Below, in pieces: positions 26,984-36,055 of a DNA stretch of 64,000 nt. Both the position numbers and the translations under genes were made by a program. Source of the stretch: an archaeon. Its GTDB lineage: Archaea; Nanobdellota; Nanobdellia; Woesearchaeales; GW2011-AR9. Every line of letters begins with the position of its first letter. Within the stretch, counting starts at the first letter, position 1. The stretch is taken from assembly GCA_018696395.1 (NCBI GenBank), contig JABHQR010000011.1, positions 124,001 to 188,000 on the forward strand, given 5' to 3'. The notes beneath the pieces are model-generated. The model worked only from the letters and a program-made list of their open reading frames with translations, ran no database searches and had not been told where the DNA came from.

Positions 26984-27559
26984 ATGAATATAAAACAAAT
27001 TAGTTTAATGGCGTTACTTACATCAGGTTGTTATGCTCCAGAAGCACAAATTGAGAATGGTAAATTTGTGGAAGAAAATAATGCCGGAGAAATTTATTCT
27101 GGTTGTGAAGATTTATCAAAATTTCCACCATGTTATATCACAGATGGTGAATTTGATTCATTAATTGTTGTTGGTGCAGAAGCTTCTTCTTCTGATAGTT
27201 TAGCAGCAACTGATGTAGCAACAGCTTTTGTTCAGTATGTTACAATGGATGAATCAGTTCTTTATGACTGTGATATTCAAACAGAAGAAATCATGGGTAT
27301 CATTAGTGTAGGAAGAAATAATGATGTTAGTAAATTATTCTCTTCTCAATTAAATCAAGGTTTGGATTCTGCTCAAGGAAGAATTCAATTAGTTAAATTA
27401 GGAAGTTACATGAATTTATTAGTTGATGGTGGGTCTGATGATGCTACTAGATTAGCTGCACAGGTACTATCAAACCGATACACTGAACTGTCTGGTCAAG
27501 GTGTAATTGTTGAAGGAGATAGTTGGAGTACGGCTAGTATTAGAAATACTTATGATTAA
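26984..27559 (+). CDS. Lipoprotein with S-layer-like domain
   Basis: 191 residues. The N-terminus MNIKQISLMALLTSGC is a short signal with a lipobox Cys. The mature part contains DSLIVVGAEASSSDSLAATDVA and later ATRLAAQVLSNRYTEL, both typical of archaeal S-layer/cell-envelope domains (the I/V-V-G-x-x-A-x-x-x-D pattern). It is therefore probably a membrane-anchored surface protein. GGTAAAACAAAA precedes the ATG; the start is set by the signal peptide. Confidence 0.7.
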   Translation: MNIKQISLMALLTSGCYAPEAQIENGKFVEENNAGEIYSGCEDLSKFPPCYITDGEFDSLIVVGAEASSSDSLAATDVATAFVQYVTMDESVLYDCDIQTEEIMGIISVGRNNDVSKLFSSQLNQGLDSAQGRIQLVKLGSYMNLLVDGGSDDATRLAAQVLSNRYTELSGQGVIVEGDSWSTASIRNTYD

Positions 27560-27574
27560 TTTTTTTAATTAAAT

Positions 27575-28303
27575 TTAAGCATCTATATTTATCACAGGAC
27601 CGGACCATCTATAAGTTTCTCTCATTTGTACAAGAAAATCTATGCACATTGCAAGTTCTTGAGCTCCAATTCTCCATTCACGTTCTAAACGTATTAGTGG
27701 GGCTATTTCTAATTTGTGTAATGTTTCAATATGGCCCATTTTATAGAATTGAGGTGATTCATGTTCACGTAAAATTTCAAGACTTTCATCACTAGATAAA
27801 TTGTCAATTATACTTTTTAATTTTTCTTCTTTTTCATCAGTAACTATGTAATTTGTAGGCCAGAATATTGCTTTTTTGTCCCTATCGAGATTATGTACTC
27901 CGCTTGTATAAACTAATGGATAACTTGAATAATTTTTAATTCCAACATTTTTATTTGCAATTTTTCTAATAACTTCTTTGTATGAATCCATGAGATTATT
28001 ATCAAATTTTAATCCATTACCTTGGTTTGTAGCACCAGGTACATATCTTGGGTTATCTTCTGCTAAAATTTTTCTTATTTGCCAGGGTGAATCCATCTCT
28101 TCACGATATCCTACATATTGTTTTAAAATATCTACTGCTTCTGGATTAACAACAGTTTGAAATAAAACATAATCTCTTTTTGGAGAAAATATTTTTTGAA
28201 AAGCTTCACGAACATTACCTTCACCAAAACTCCATTCTTGGTTATATCTGTGTTGTCTTTTAGTTCTTGGTACTTTTGTTAAACCACAATCTTCAGTTGC
28301 CAT
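27575..28303 (-). CDS. Hypothetical protein
   Basis: 242 residues, soluble, mixed alpha/beta, Trp- and Tyr-rich (for example HRYNQEWSFGEGN and AIFWPTNYIVT). No signal or recognised motif. It converges with the S-layer-like lipoprotein gene, 15 bases apart, and shares a divergent promoter region with the small Cys membrane protein. Confidence 0.55.
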   Translation of the reverse strand: MATEDCGLTKVPRTKRQHRYNQEWSFGEGNVREAFQKIFSPKRDYVLFQTVVNPEAVDILKQYVGYREEMDSPWQIRKILAEDNPRYVPGATNQGNGLKFDNNLMDSYKEVIRKIANKNVGIKNYSSYPLVYTSGVHNLDRDKKAIFWPTNYIVTDEKEEKLKSIIDNLSSDESLEILREHESPQFYKMGHIETLHKLEIAPLIRLEREWRIGAQELAMCIDFLVQMRETYRWSGPVINIDA

Positions 28304-28426
28304 ACATTGTTAAATTAATATAACTTAATAATCATTTATATCATTAATAATATAATTAGAAAATCAATTTTAATAATGTGCAAAAGTTTATATACCTTAT
28401 AGTTTTAATATAATCAAGGTGATATT

Positions 28427-28609
28427 ATGGAAAGTTGTGAACCTAAATGTGTTGCAATGAAAATGTTAATAATTGGTGTGATTCTTATTTTAGTTAGATT
28501 ATTTACTAGTTGGGATATCTGGGTAGTATTAGGTGCTATTTTAGTATTAAAAGGAATTTTATTGTTAATAAAGCCTATGTGTCCATGTCATGGTAAATGT
28601 AAGAAGTAA
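28427..28609 (+). CDS. Small Cys-capped membrane protein
   Basis: 60 residues: CEPKC near the N-terminus, two hydrophobic helices (about 12-28 and 31-48), and CPCHGKC near the C-terminus. Both Cys groups would lie on the same membrane face, a possible shared metal site. AAGGTGAT precedes the ATG and TTATATACCTTATAG provides a promoter. Family not named. Confidence 0.65.
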   Translation: MESCEPKCVAMKMLIIGVILILVRLFTSWDIWVVLGAILVLKGILLLIKPMCPCHGKCKK

Positions 28610-28660
28610 GATTTTTTTTTATAATTTAAATAATATTTTCCTCTTTAACTCACCAAAACC

Positions 28661-28669
28661 TTTATAAAA
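28661..28669 (+). promoter_or_regulatory. TATA box of the ribosomal/RNAP operon
   Basis: TTTATAAAA preceded by ACC is a strong archaeal TATA element. Transcription should start near 28690, leaving a leader of about 150 bases before the S13 ATG, far longer than the leaders predicted for other genes here. Confidence 0.7.
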
Positions 28670-28686
28670 GAACCTTATTTTAAGTT

Positions 28687-28806
28687 CTTATCAGTCCGAG
28701 TTAACGCGCATAGGACTAATATATGTGCATAGTATAAACTATTTCTCGGAATGAATAAACTGATTATCAAACTGTATTGAGGGGTTTTTTACAATACAAC
28801 GATAAG
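28687..28806 (+). ncRNA. Structured 5' leader of the S13 operon (candidate cis-regulatory RNA)
   Basis: Within the predicted leader, TCCGAG (28695-28700) pairs perfectly with CTCGGA (28745-28750). It encloses a 7-bp hairpin, GCGCATA (28706-28712) with TATGTGC (28722-28728), with one G-U pair. ATCAG (28690-28694) can pair with CTGAT (28760-28764), and TGTATTG (28773-28779) with CAATACA (28792-28798). CTTATC and GATAAG at the two ends (28687-28692, 28801-28806) could alternatively close the whole fold. It is more GC-rich than surrounding DNA. It could be an autoregulatory site for S4 or another product, or an independent RNA; it is not a tRNA or 5S rRNA by sequence. Confidence 0.5.
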
Positions 28807-28837
28807 ATAAATAAAAAATAGAGAATATAACCAAAAA

Positions 28838-29293
28838 ATGGGAGAAGAAAATTATAAACACATTGTAAGGGTAGCGAATGTAGATATCCCTGGTAATAAG
28901 CAAGTAAAAATTGCTTTAAGGAAAATTAAAGGTGTAAACTTTAATTTTGCACATGCAATATGTAATGTTGCAAGTGTTGATATCCGGAAAAAAGCTGGTA
29001 GCTTGACTGACAAAGAAGTTGAAGCACTTACAGCAGTACTAAATAATCCTGTTAATTCAGGAATTCCAAAATGGATGTTTAACAGAAGGAAAGATTATGA
29101 TGATAATGATGATAAACATTTAACTGAAGGAAAGTTAGGATTTGCTAAAGAGAATGATATTAAAAGGCTTAAGAAAATTAAGTGTTTACGTGGTATCAGG
29201 CATCAAAAAGGTCTTCCTGTAAGAGGACAAAGAACAAGATCAAACTTCAGAAGAACCAAAGGAAAGGCAGTTGGAGTTAAGAAGAAAAGATAG
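28838..29293 (+). CDS. rps13: Ribosomal protein S13
   Basis: Small-subunit head protein contacting the P-site tRNA and the L5 bridge. IVRVANVDIPGNKQVKIAL and the basic RGIRHQKGLPVRGQRTRSN end are diagnostic. The 151-residue length is typical of archaeal S13. It is the first gene of the operon, followed after 12 bases by S4, and preceded by the long structured leader. Confidence 0.97.
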   Translation: MGEENYKHIVRVANVDIPGNKQVKIALRKIKGVNFNFAHAICNVASVDIRKKAGSLTDKEVEALTAVLNNPVNSGIPKWMFNRRKDYDDNDDKHLTEGKLGFAKENDIKRLKKIKCLRGIRHQKGLPVRGQRTRSNFRRTKGKAVGVKKKR

Positions 29294-29305
29294 GAATGAT
29301 TCAAA

Positions 29306-30226
29306 ATGGGAGATCCAAAAAAATTTAGGAAAAAGTATTCTACACCAAACCATCCTTGGAATAAAGATGCAATTGAAGTTAATAGGGTAATTTCAAGAGA
29401 GTTTGGATTAATGAGGAAAAAAGAAATTTTCATTGCAGATTCATATATTAAAAAATATAGAAAAATTGCAAAGAACCTTATTGTTGATCGTGGTGAACAA
29501 GCTTTGAAAGAAAGAGAGCAAATTATGAAGAAGTTAAGAAATTTAGGTTTGCTTACTGAAGAATCAAAATTAGACGATGTGTTAAGTTTAGAATTAAAAG
29601 ACATTTTGGAAAGAAGATTACAAACTTTAGTTTTCAAAAAAGGTTTAGCTAGAAGTATGAAACAAGCAAGACAATTCATAACTCATAGGCACATTAAGGT
29701 AGCAGGTAAAGAAATTACTTCACCTTCATACTTTGTTTCTGTAGATGAAGAAGCTCAATTATCTTTTAAAGAAACATCACATCTTTTTAGTGAAGATCAT
29801 CCGGAAAGAGTTGATCCAAACAAAGATGTTAAAGAAGAAGCTGAAGCATTGAAAGAAGCTAAGAAAAATATTGCTGAAAAAGATGTTGCAGAAGAAAAAA
29901 CTGAAGAAGTGAAACCAAAATCTGAACCTAAGGTTGAAGAAAAGGTTAAAGGAGTTTCTAAAACTGAAGAAGTAAAACCAAAACTTGAACCTAAGGTTGA
30001 AGAAAAGGTTAAAGAAGTTTCTAAAACTGAAGAAGTAAAACCAAAACCTGAACCTAAGGTTGAAGAAAAGGTTAAAGAAGTTTCTAAAACTGAAGAAGTA
30101 AAACCAAAACCTGAACCTAAGGTTGAAGAAAAAGTTAAAGAAGTTTCTAAAACTGAAGAAGTAAAACCAAAGGTTGAGGAATCTGTGCCAAAAGTTGACG
30201 AAAAGTCTAGTGAGGTATCAAAATGA
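29306..30226 (+). CDS. rps4: Ribosomal protein S4 with long repetitive C-terminal tail
   Basis: Residues 1-175 are a complete archaeal S4: HPWNKD, the RNA-binding S4 domain ([20 protein letters not shown], then [17 protein letters not shown]) and the [11 protein letters not shown] end. S4 nucleates 30S assembly. Beyond about residue 180 the protein continues for some 125 residues of Lys/Glu/Pro/Val, including four copies of the 21-residue unit [20 protein letters not shown](S) and a partial fifth. Family length is about 160-190. The tail is probably disordered and outside the ribosome core. The gene overlaps rps11 by four bases. Confidence 0.96.
   Translation: MGDPKKFRKKYSTPNHPWNKDAIEVNRVISREFGLMRKKEIFIADSYIKKYRKIAKNLIVDRGEQALKEREQIMKKLRNLGLLTEESKLDDVLSLELKDILERRLQTLVFKKGLARSMKQARQFITHRHIKVAGKEITSPSYFVSVDEEAQLSFKETSHLFSEDHPERVDPNKDVKEEAEALKEAKKNIAEKDVAEEKTEEVKPKSEPKVEEKVKGVSKTEEVKPKLEPKVEEKVKEVSKTEEVKPKPEPKVEEKVKEVSKTEEVKPKPEPKVEEKVKEVSKTEEVKPKVEESVPKVDEKSSEVSK
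29900..30151 (+). repeat. Four in-frame 63-bp tandem repeats in the S4 tail
   Basis: Units begin at 29900, 29963, 30026 and 30089, with a partial unit from 30152. Copies three and four are almost identical, copies one and two differ at the variable residue (Ser, Leu, Pro, Pro), indicating recent expansion by slippage or unequal exchange. The period is a multiple of three, so the frame is kept. Confidence 0.9.
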
Positions 30227-30693
30227 AAAAAGAATTTGATCGAAATTCAAGACCTAACAGGCCTAACAGACCGAATTATAGGTCTCGACCTGCTGGTAAT
30301 TTCAAACCTGTAAGATGGGCTATTGCACATGTTAAAGCAACATATAACAATACTATCATAACAGTAACAGATATTACCGGAACTGAAACTATTGCAAGAG
30401 CAAGTGGTGGTCAAGTTGTTAAAGCTGATCGATTAGAATCAAGTCCTGGAGCTGCAATGCAAGTTGCTAAAAAAATTGCTGAAATTTTAAAAGAAAAAGG
30501 TGTTGGTGGACTTTACTTTAAAGTAAGAGGTAAAGGTGGACATAATGGCCCTAAAAATACTGGTCCTGGTTCACAAGCTGCAATAAAAACTTTTTCAAGA
30601 GAAGGAATTAGAATTGGTAAAATTGAAGATGTAACTCCTGAACCACATAATGGTTGTAGAGCTAAAGGCGGAAGAAGAGGGAGGAGAGTCTAA
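30223..30693 (+). CDS. rps11: Ribosomal protein S11
   Basis: Small-subunit platform protein binding 16S rRNA near the mRNA exit. [28 protein letters not shown] and [11 protein letters not shown] are conserved, and the C-terminus [18 protein letters not shown] is nearly invariant. An N-terminal Arg/Asn/Pro-rich extension (about residues 4-25, NRPNRPN) is longer than usual. ATG overlaps the S4 stop by four bases, indicating coupled translation. Confidence 0.97.
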   Translation: MKKEFDRNSRPNRPNRPNYRSRPAGNFKPVRWAIAHVKATYNNTIITVTDITGTETIARASGGQVVKADRLESSPGAAMQVAKKIAEILKEKGVGGLYFKVRGKGGHNGPKNTGPGSQAAIKTFSREGIRIGKIEDVTPEPHNGCRAKGGRRGRRV

Positions 30694-30708
30694 TTTTAAT
30701 AAAGATTC

Positions 30709-31491
30709 ATGATAAAAATGAAACTAACAAAACTAAAAAAGACTAAGGACAACCTTAACATTTCCTTCCAAGTAAGTGGTTGTAACGAAGCTTTCATAAA
30801 TTCAATGAGGAGGTTAGTAATTGAAGAAGTACCAACCTTGGCAATTGAAGATTTAGAAGTAAAGGAGAACAGTTCTGCTTTATATGATGAAATGTTAGCT
30901 TTAAGATTAGGTTTATGTCCAATTAAGACTGACTTGAAAAGTTACAGACTTCCTACCAATAAAGATGAAATTGAAGAAAGAGCAGCATCATGTACTTTAC
31001 AAATGGCTTTGAAAGCTAGTAAGAAAGGATATGTTTATGCTGATAACGCAACTTCAAAAGATCCTAAATGTAAATTTGTGTACCCTAAAATGCCATTAAC
31101 TAAGTTAGCTTCTAAACAGAAAGTTGATTTGATTATGTATGCAGTAATGGGGCAAGGTAAGGAACATATCAAATGGAGTCCAGGATTAGCTTGGTTTAAG
31201 AATAAAGCTAATTTGACAATTAAAAATGATAAGGACTTAATTGAGAAGTTTAAATCAAAATATCCCTCACAAATTTTTGAGAAAGATCAAATCAGTAAAG
31301 ATAAAATTGAAAAATTAGGTCTTTGCGATGCAGTTGATGGTATTTGTGATGATTTGATTAAAGTGGATTATGCTACAGATGTTTTTGAATTTATGTTGGA
31401 ATCTTGGGGACAATTAACCTGTAATGAGATTTTGGATGAAGCATCAAATATACTAATTCAAAAAGCAGAAGAAATGGAGAAACTAATTTAG
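30709..31491 (+). CDS. rpoD: RNA polymerase subunit D (Rpb3 homologue)
   Basis: With RpoL forms the RNA polymerase assembly dimer. FINSMRRLVIEEVPTLAIE is the alpha-motif, LALRLGLCPIKTD the following core, and SPGLAWFKNK the conserved loop. The extra domain contains scattered Cys but no CxxCxxC set, so the Fe-S cluster found in some archaeal RpoD proteins is probably absent. ATG 30718 is an alternative start three codons in. Standard position between S11 and L18e. Confidence 0.95.
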   Translation: MIKMKLTKLKKTKDNLNISFQVSGCNEAFINSMRRLVIEEVPTLAIEDLEVKENSSALYDEMLALRLGLCPIKTDLKSYRLPTNKDEIEERAASCTLQMALKASKKGYVYADNATSKDPKCKFVYPKMPLTKLASKQKVDLIMYAVMGQGKEHIKWSPGLAWFKNKANLTIKNDKDLIEKFKSKYPSQIFEKDQISKDKIEKLGLCDAVDGICDDLIKVDYATDVFEFMLESWGQLTCNEILDEASNILIQKAEEMEKLI

Positions 31492-31500
31492 GTTTGAAAA

Positions 31501-31860
31501 ATGGTAAAGAGAACAGGACCAACAAATCTACAATTGAAAGACCTTATTGAAGAACTTAACTCTAAATCCAGAGATTGCAATCTTTGGAAAAGGGTTGCTA
31601 AAGATTTGAATAAACCAACTAGGCAAAGAAGAATTGTTAATTTGTACAAAATTAACAAATGTGCTAAAGATGGTGAAACTATCTTGGTTCCGGGAAAGGT
31701 TTTAAGTGTAGGCGATATTGATAGGAAAGTAGTAGTGGCAGCTTATCAGTTTTCTGATTTAGCTAAAGAGAAAATTTTGAAAAATAATGGTACTATCATG
31801 TCAATATCTGAATTGATAACTAAAAATCCAGAAGGTAAAAAAGTGAGGATTTTAGGATGA
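31501..31860 (+). CDS. rpl18e: Ribosomal protein L18e
   Basis: 119 residues, the archaeal/eukaryotic large-subunit protein. KRTGPTNLQLKDLI, WKRVAKDLNKP and ILVPGKVLSVGDIDRKVVVA are diagnostic. It follows rpoD by nine bases and its stop overlaps the L13 start (ATGA), as in other archaeal operons of this type. Confidence 0.96.
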   Translation: MVKRTGPTNLQLKDLIEELNSKSRDCNLWKRVAKDLNKPTRQRRIVNLYKINKCAKDGETILVPGKVLSVGDIDRKVVVAAYQFSDLAKEKILKNNGTIMSISELITKNPEGKKVRILG

Positions 31861-32279
31861 AAATTTACAATGCAGATGGAATATTATTAGGGAGACTATG
31901 TTCCCTAGTTGCAAAAGATCTTTTATTAGGTGAAGAAGTAAAAATTCTGAACTGTGAAAAGGTTATGATAAGCGGTGCGAGAACAGAAGTTTTTGCTAAT
32001 ATGAAACAAAAACAAGACCGAAGAGGTTATCCTTTGAAAAGTGCAAAGAGACCAAGAACTTCAGAACTTTTTGTAAAGAAAGTTGTTAGGGGAATGTTAC
32101 CTTGGAGAACTGCTCGAGGAAAGGAAGCTTATACCAGGTTAAAATGTTATATTGGTGTTCCTGAGGAATTCAGTAACCAAAAGACTATTACTTTTGAAAA
32201 AGCATCATACAAAAAACTTCCTAATTTGAAATATATCACAGTTAGAGAAGTTATTAAACACTTAGGTGGTAAACAATGA
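31857..32279 (+). CDS. rpl13: Ribosomal protein L13
   Basis: 140 residues: begins IYNADGILLGRLCSLVAKDLL, truncated here as IYNADGILLGRL, contains VKKVVRGMLPW and the RLKCYIGVP segment. A 50S assembly protein. Overlaps both L18e and S9 by four bases, so the three are translationally coupled. Confidence 0.96.
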   Translation: MKIYNADGILLGRLCSLVAKDLLLGEEVKILNCEKVMISGARTEVFANMKQKQDRRGYPLKSAKRPRTSELFVKKVVRGMLPWRTARGKEAYTRLKCYIGVPEEFSNQKTITFEKASYKKLPNLKYITVREVIKHLGGKQ

Positions 32280-32671
32280 AAAAGTCAATCCATACTCAAG
32301 GTAAAAGGAAAAGGGCTATTGCTCGAGCAACAATAAATCCTGGTAAAGGTAAAGTTAAAATTAATGGTGAAGCTTTAGAAAATTATTCTACTGAACTGTT
32401 AAGACTAAAAGTTAAAGAACCTTTGATTCTGGCAGATAATATAGCTAAGAAAGTTGATATTAGTGTTAATGTTAATGGTGGCGGAGTTAATGGTCAGGCA
32501 GATGCTATCAGATTAGCTATTGCTCGTGGTTTAGTTGTGTATGATGAAAGTTTAAAGAAAACTTTTACTGAATATGACAGGCTTCTTTTAGTAGCGGATA
32601 TTAGGAGAAAAGAAGTGTGTAAACCTAACGACTCTAAAGCTCGTGCTAAACGACAAAAATCTTACAGGTGA
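32276..32671 (+). CDS. rps9: Ribosomal protein S9
   Basis: 131 residues: KRKRAIARATI near the start, VNGGGVNGQADAIRLAIARG in the middle, and the basic end SKARAKRQKSYR whose last Arg reaches the P-site tRNA in ribosomes. Starts by ATGA overlap with L13 and is followed six bases later by RpoN. Confidence 0.97.
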   Translation: MKKSIHTQGKRKRAIARATINPGKGKVKINGEALENYSTELLRLKVKEPLILADNIAKKVDISVNVNGGGVNGQADAIRLAIARGLVVYDESLKKTFTEYDRLLLVADIRRKEVCKPNDSKARAKRQKSYR

Positions 32672-32677
32672 TTAAAA

Positions 32678-32875
32678 ATGATTATACCAATAAGATGTTT
32701 CAGTTGTGGTAAACCAGTAGGTCATTTATGGGAAGAATACCAAGAAGAAGTTAATAATGGTCAAGATGCTGGTAAAGTTATGACTAAACTTAATGTTGAA
32801 AGGTACTGTTGCCGAAGTTTATTCTTAGGTCACGTTGACTTAATTGATTTAGCAGGTGAGTACAAACGAGTTTAG
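32678..32875 (+). CDS. rpoN: RNA polymerase subunit N (Rpb10 homologue)
   Basis: 65 residues with the zinc-bundle motifs: PIRCFSCGK at the start and RYCCRSLFLGHVDLID near the end. It contacts RpoD. This closes the operon; RpoK and S2, which often follow in archaea, are not present here. Confidence 0.96.
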   Translation: MIIPIRCFSCGKPVGHLWEEYQEEVNNGQDAGKVMTKLNVERYCCRSLFLGHVDLIDLAGEYKRV

Positions 32876-32942
32876 TTTTTTATTTTATTTTTTCTTATTT
32901 TTTTTATAAATCTAATTCTATCTTTATCAAAATATTCAATCT

Positions 32943-33269
32943 ATGAGGGAAGCAGTGAATGGGGGTGTAAAAGTTAAAATGATCTGTTCATTTGATCCTA
33001 AAAAGATTAAAATTTATGAGGCTTGGTTAAGTACTGGTGCTCATATTAGGGTTCTTAATCATGAAAAATATGGTCCTTTATTACCTAGAATTACTGTGTT
33101 TGATGGAGGTATTTCAAGGTTAACTATTGGTAAACCTGAAGTCCGAAATGAAGAAGATTATTTAACTTTATGGACGGAAAGTAAAGCTTTTTCTAACATG
33201 TTAAAGAAACAATTTATATCAATGTGTAAAGATTCTAAAGATCTGAAAAAATATATTAACATTAAGTAA
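32943..33269 (+). CDS. Stand-alone C-terminal part of a TrmB-type effector domain
   Basis: 108 residues resembling the second half of the PLD-like sensor domain of TrmB/HTH_iclR-type regulators: GVKVKMICSF, GAHIRVLNH, RITVFDGGISRLT, and TLWTESKAFSNML with a final helix. The DNA-binding winged helix and first half are missing, and only 67 bases separate it from rpoN. TTTTTTATAAAT upstream could serve as its own TATA box. It is either a truncated remnant or a free effector domain. Confidence 0.55.
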   Translation: MREAVNGGVKVKMICSFDPKKIKIYEAWLSTGAHIRVLNHEKYGPLLPRITVFDGGISRLTIGKPEVRNEEDYLTLWTESKAFSNMLKKQFISMCKDSKDLKKYINIK

Positions 33270-33307
33270 TTATAAAAAAAGAAAAATAATAATTTAATAT
33301 CAGTTTC

Positions 33308-35944
33308 TTATGCTTTAACTTTCAAGTCTCTCCAATAATAATAAACTTTATTGATTAAGTAAAGTCCTACTGCAAAGCTGGATATCATTAACCAATCAGT
33401 TAGTTCTAAAGGTACAACTCCAAAGATAACATTTAATGGTGAGTAAACTACAATCATTTGTAATATCAATGATGCTACAACTGCTAATACTAACCATGTG
33501 TTACTGAATATTCCTAAGTTGTATCTGGACCTAATCATTTGTAATCTTGCAACTTCAAATAAAACTAATGCATTGAAAGCAATAGTTTGAGCCTTTTCTA
33601 ATCCGCTGCCTAAGTAAAGCCAGAATAAAATTAATGTGCCTATACCAATTAATGTACCCACTATTATTATATCCCACATTAGTTCTTTTGACAAAATACT
33701 TTCTTTAGCATTTCGTGGTTTTCTTTTCATAATGTCTTTTTCATGAGGGTCAATACTAAGTGCTGTTGCAGGTAAACCGTCTGTAATTAAATTTACCCAC
33801 AAAATTTGAATTGCAGTCAAAGGGAGGGGCATTCCGAATAACGAGGCTAGTAGGATGACAACTATTTCGCCCAGGTTGCTAGATAGGAGGTAATTGACGA
33901 ATTTTCGTATATTATCGAATATACCCCGGCCTTCTTCAACTGCGTTAACTATGGATGTGAAATTATCATCAGTAAGGATCATGTCTGATGCTTCTTTTGC
34001 TACGTCTGTTCCAGAAAGTCCCATTGCAACACCAATGTCTGCTTTTTTTAATGCTGGTGCATCGTTAACTCCATCACCTGTCATGGCAACAACAAAACCT
34101 TCTTTTTGTAAAACTTTAACAATTTCTAATTTATGTTCTGGTCTAACTCTCGCAAAAATACTATGGTCTTTCAAAATTTTCTTTAAATTTTTAACTTTGT
34201 CTAGTTCTGTTCCAGACATTGCATTACCTTTGATACCTAATTGTTTAGCAATTGCTTGTGCAGTAGTTATTTGATCACCAGTTATCATAATAACTCTAAT
34301 TCCTGCGTCTACACATTTTTGAATTGAATCTTTAACTTCTTCCCTTGGGGGGTCAATCATAGCTTGTAATCCTAAGAAAATCATGTCTTTTTCTGCATTT
34401 ATTCTTTTAGAATATTCGTCATTATATGCTAAACCTAACACTCTTAATGCTTGTTTTGCATAACTTTCATTAATTTTTAAGATTTCTTTTTTCTTTGCCC
34501 TATTAAGTCGGTAAACTTTACCTTCGATTAAAATTCTGTTACATTTATTTATCAGTATGTCTGGTGCACCTTTAGTAAATGAAACAATTCCTTTATTTTT
34601 TTTAACATTATTATTTTTATGAACTGTAGTCATTAATTTTCTATCAGAAGTAAAAGGGATTTCATCTATTCTTTGATAATCTTTGTTTAATATTTTAGAA
34701 TTAAATCCTGCTTTTTCTGCAGATACAACTAATGCTGCTTCAGTTGGGTCTCCAATTAAATCTCGTTGTCCATTACTTTTTTCTTTACCTAATTCTGCAT
34801 CATTACATAACATCCCACAATTTAATAATAAATGTAAATCTAATGGGTTAGCAAGTTTTTTGTTAACATTAAATGATCCTTTTGCACTATATCCTGAACC
34901 TTCTACATCATAAAACATTTCATTTGCCCAAATTTTAGTTACTGTCATTTGGTTATGAGTTAGAGTTCCAGTTTTATCTGTACAAATAACATTTACTGAA
35001 CCTAATGTTTCTACTGAAGGTAATTTACGTACTAAAACATTTTTTTTAATCATTTTTTGTACGCCAAGTGCTAAAGAAACTGTGATTACTGCGGGTAATC
35101 CTTCTGGTATTGCTGCTACTGCTAAAGCTATTGCTGTTAAGAACATTGCAGTAGCTTCTTTACCAGTTAATAGTCCTGCTAAGAAAACAACTGTGGCAAC
35201 AATTACAACTGCAATTGTTAAGAATGTTCCTAACTCTCTTAATTTTTTTTGTAATGGTGTGTAAGAATCATGAGCCTCTTCAATTAGTTTTGCAATTTTT
35301 CCAATTTCAGTTTGCATTCCTATGTAAGTGACAACTGCTTTTGCTCTTCCTTCAGAGACTACCGTCCCTGAGAATACCATATTTATTTGATCTGCTAAAG
35401 GGGTATCTTTCTTCAATGCATCAGAACTTTTTGTGATCGGTTGAGATTCTCCAGTTAGTGGACCTTCTTGAGTTTTTAGGCTGTGAACCTCAATTAATCT
35501 TGCATCTGCAGGAATTTTATCTCCAGTTTCTAATACTATTATGTCTCCTGGAACTAAATATTTACTATCTATTTTAATCTCTTTACCATTACGTATAACT
35601 TTAGCTTTTAATGAAGACATTTTTTTTAATGCTTCGATTGATTTTTCTGCTCGATATTCTTGTATAAAACCTAAACTCGCATTTACTACTATAATTAATC
35701 CAATTACTATAGCGTCAAGTGTTTCGTGTAAAAATATTGAAATGAATAATGCTAGAATTAAAATCCATACAAGAGGACTATTAAATTGTTCTAAAAATAT
35801 TTTAAGAGGGCTAACTTTTTTACCTGATTTTAATTCATTGTAACCATACTTAGAAAATTTTCTTGCAACTTGAGCTGTTTTAAGACCTGCTTCGGTAGAA
35901 TTCAAATCTTTATATATCTGACCTACATCTTGATCAAAGTACAT
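33308..35944 (-). CDS. P2-type Ca2+-transporting ATPase
   Basis: 878 residues, full length for SERCA/PMR1-like pumps exporting Ca2+ from the cytoplasm. Cation-ATPase N domain (1-70), ten helices, TGES actuator, AAIPEGLPAV in helix 4 (Ca site), CTDKTGTLTHNQMTV phosphorylation site, TGDGVNDAPALK hinge, and NLITDGLPATALSIDP in helix 6 with the Asn/Asp calcium ligands. GGAGGGGGT precedes the ATG. Convergent with the TrmB-like gene. Possibly linked to supply or exclusion of Ca2+ used by the Asp-rich surface protein encoded nearby. Confidence 0.93.
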   Translation of the reverse strand: MYFDQDVGQIYKDLNSTEAGLKTAQVARKFSKYGYNELKSGKKVSPLKIFLEQFNSPLVWILILALFISIFLHETLDAIVIGLIIVVNASLGFIQEYRAEKSIEALKKMSSLKAKVIRNGKEIKIDSKYLVPGDIIVLETGDKIPADARLIEVHSLKTQEGPLTGESQPITKSSDALKKDTPLADQINMVFSGTVVSEGRAKAVVTYIGMQTEIGKIAKLIEEAHDSYTPLQKKLRELGTFLTIAVVIVATVVFLAGLLTGKEATAMFLTAIALAVAAIPEGLPAVITVSLALGVQKMIKKNVLVRKLPSVETLGSVNVICTDKTGTLTHNQMTVTKIWANEMFYDVEGSGYSAKGSFNVNKKLANPLDLHLLLNCGMLCNDAELGKEKSNGQRDLIGDPTEAALVVSAEKAGFNSKILNKDYQRIDEIPFTSDRKLMTTVHKNNNVKKNKGIVSFTKGAPDILINKCNRILIEGKVYRLNRAKKKEILKINESYAKQALRVLGLAYNDEYSKRINAEKDMIFLGLQAMIDPPREEVKDSIQKCVDAGIRVIMITGDQITTAQAIAKQLGIKGNAMSGTELDKVKNLKKILKDHSIFARVRPEHKLEIVKVLQKEGFVVAMTGDGVNDAPALKKADIGVAMGLSGTDVAKEASDMILTDDNFTSIVNAVEEGRGIFDNIRKFVNYLLSSNLGEIVVILLASLFGMPLPLTAIQILWVNLITDGLPATALSIDPHEKDIMKRKPRNAKESILSKELMWDIIIVGTLIGIGTLILFWLYLGSGLEKAQTIAFNALVLFEVARLQMIRSRYNLGIFSNTWLVLAVVASLILQMIVVYSPLNVIFGVVPLELTDWLMISSFAVGLYLINKVYYYWRDLKVKA

Positions 35945-36055
35945 TTTACCCCCTCCATATTAAAATAATATGTATAATAAGTAATATCATTTCAAATATA
36001 AATGTTTGGTTTTAGAATTATTCAATAAACAATCGATGGGCTCATATTGTGTTAT

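Noticed and set aside
28687-28806. tRNA or 5S rRNA upstream of S13
   Set aside because: No T-arm consensus, acceptor stem or 5S conserved loop; length and stems fit a leader RNA better.
29203-29679. 158-residue frame on the minus strand over S13/S4
   Set aside because: Antisense shadow of two certain ribosomal protein genes.
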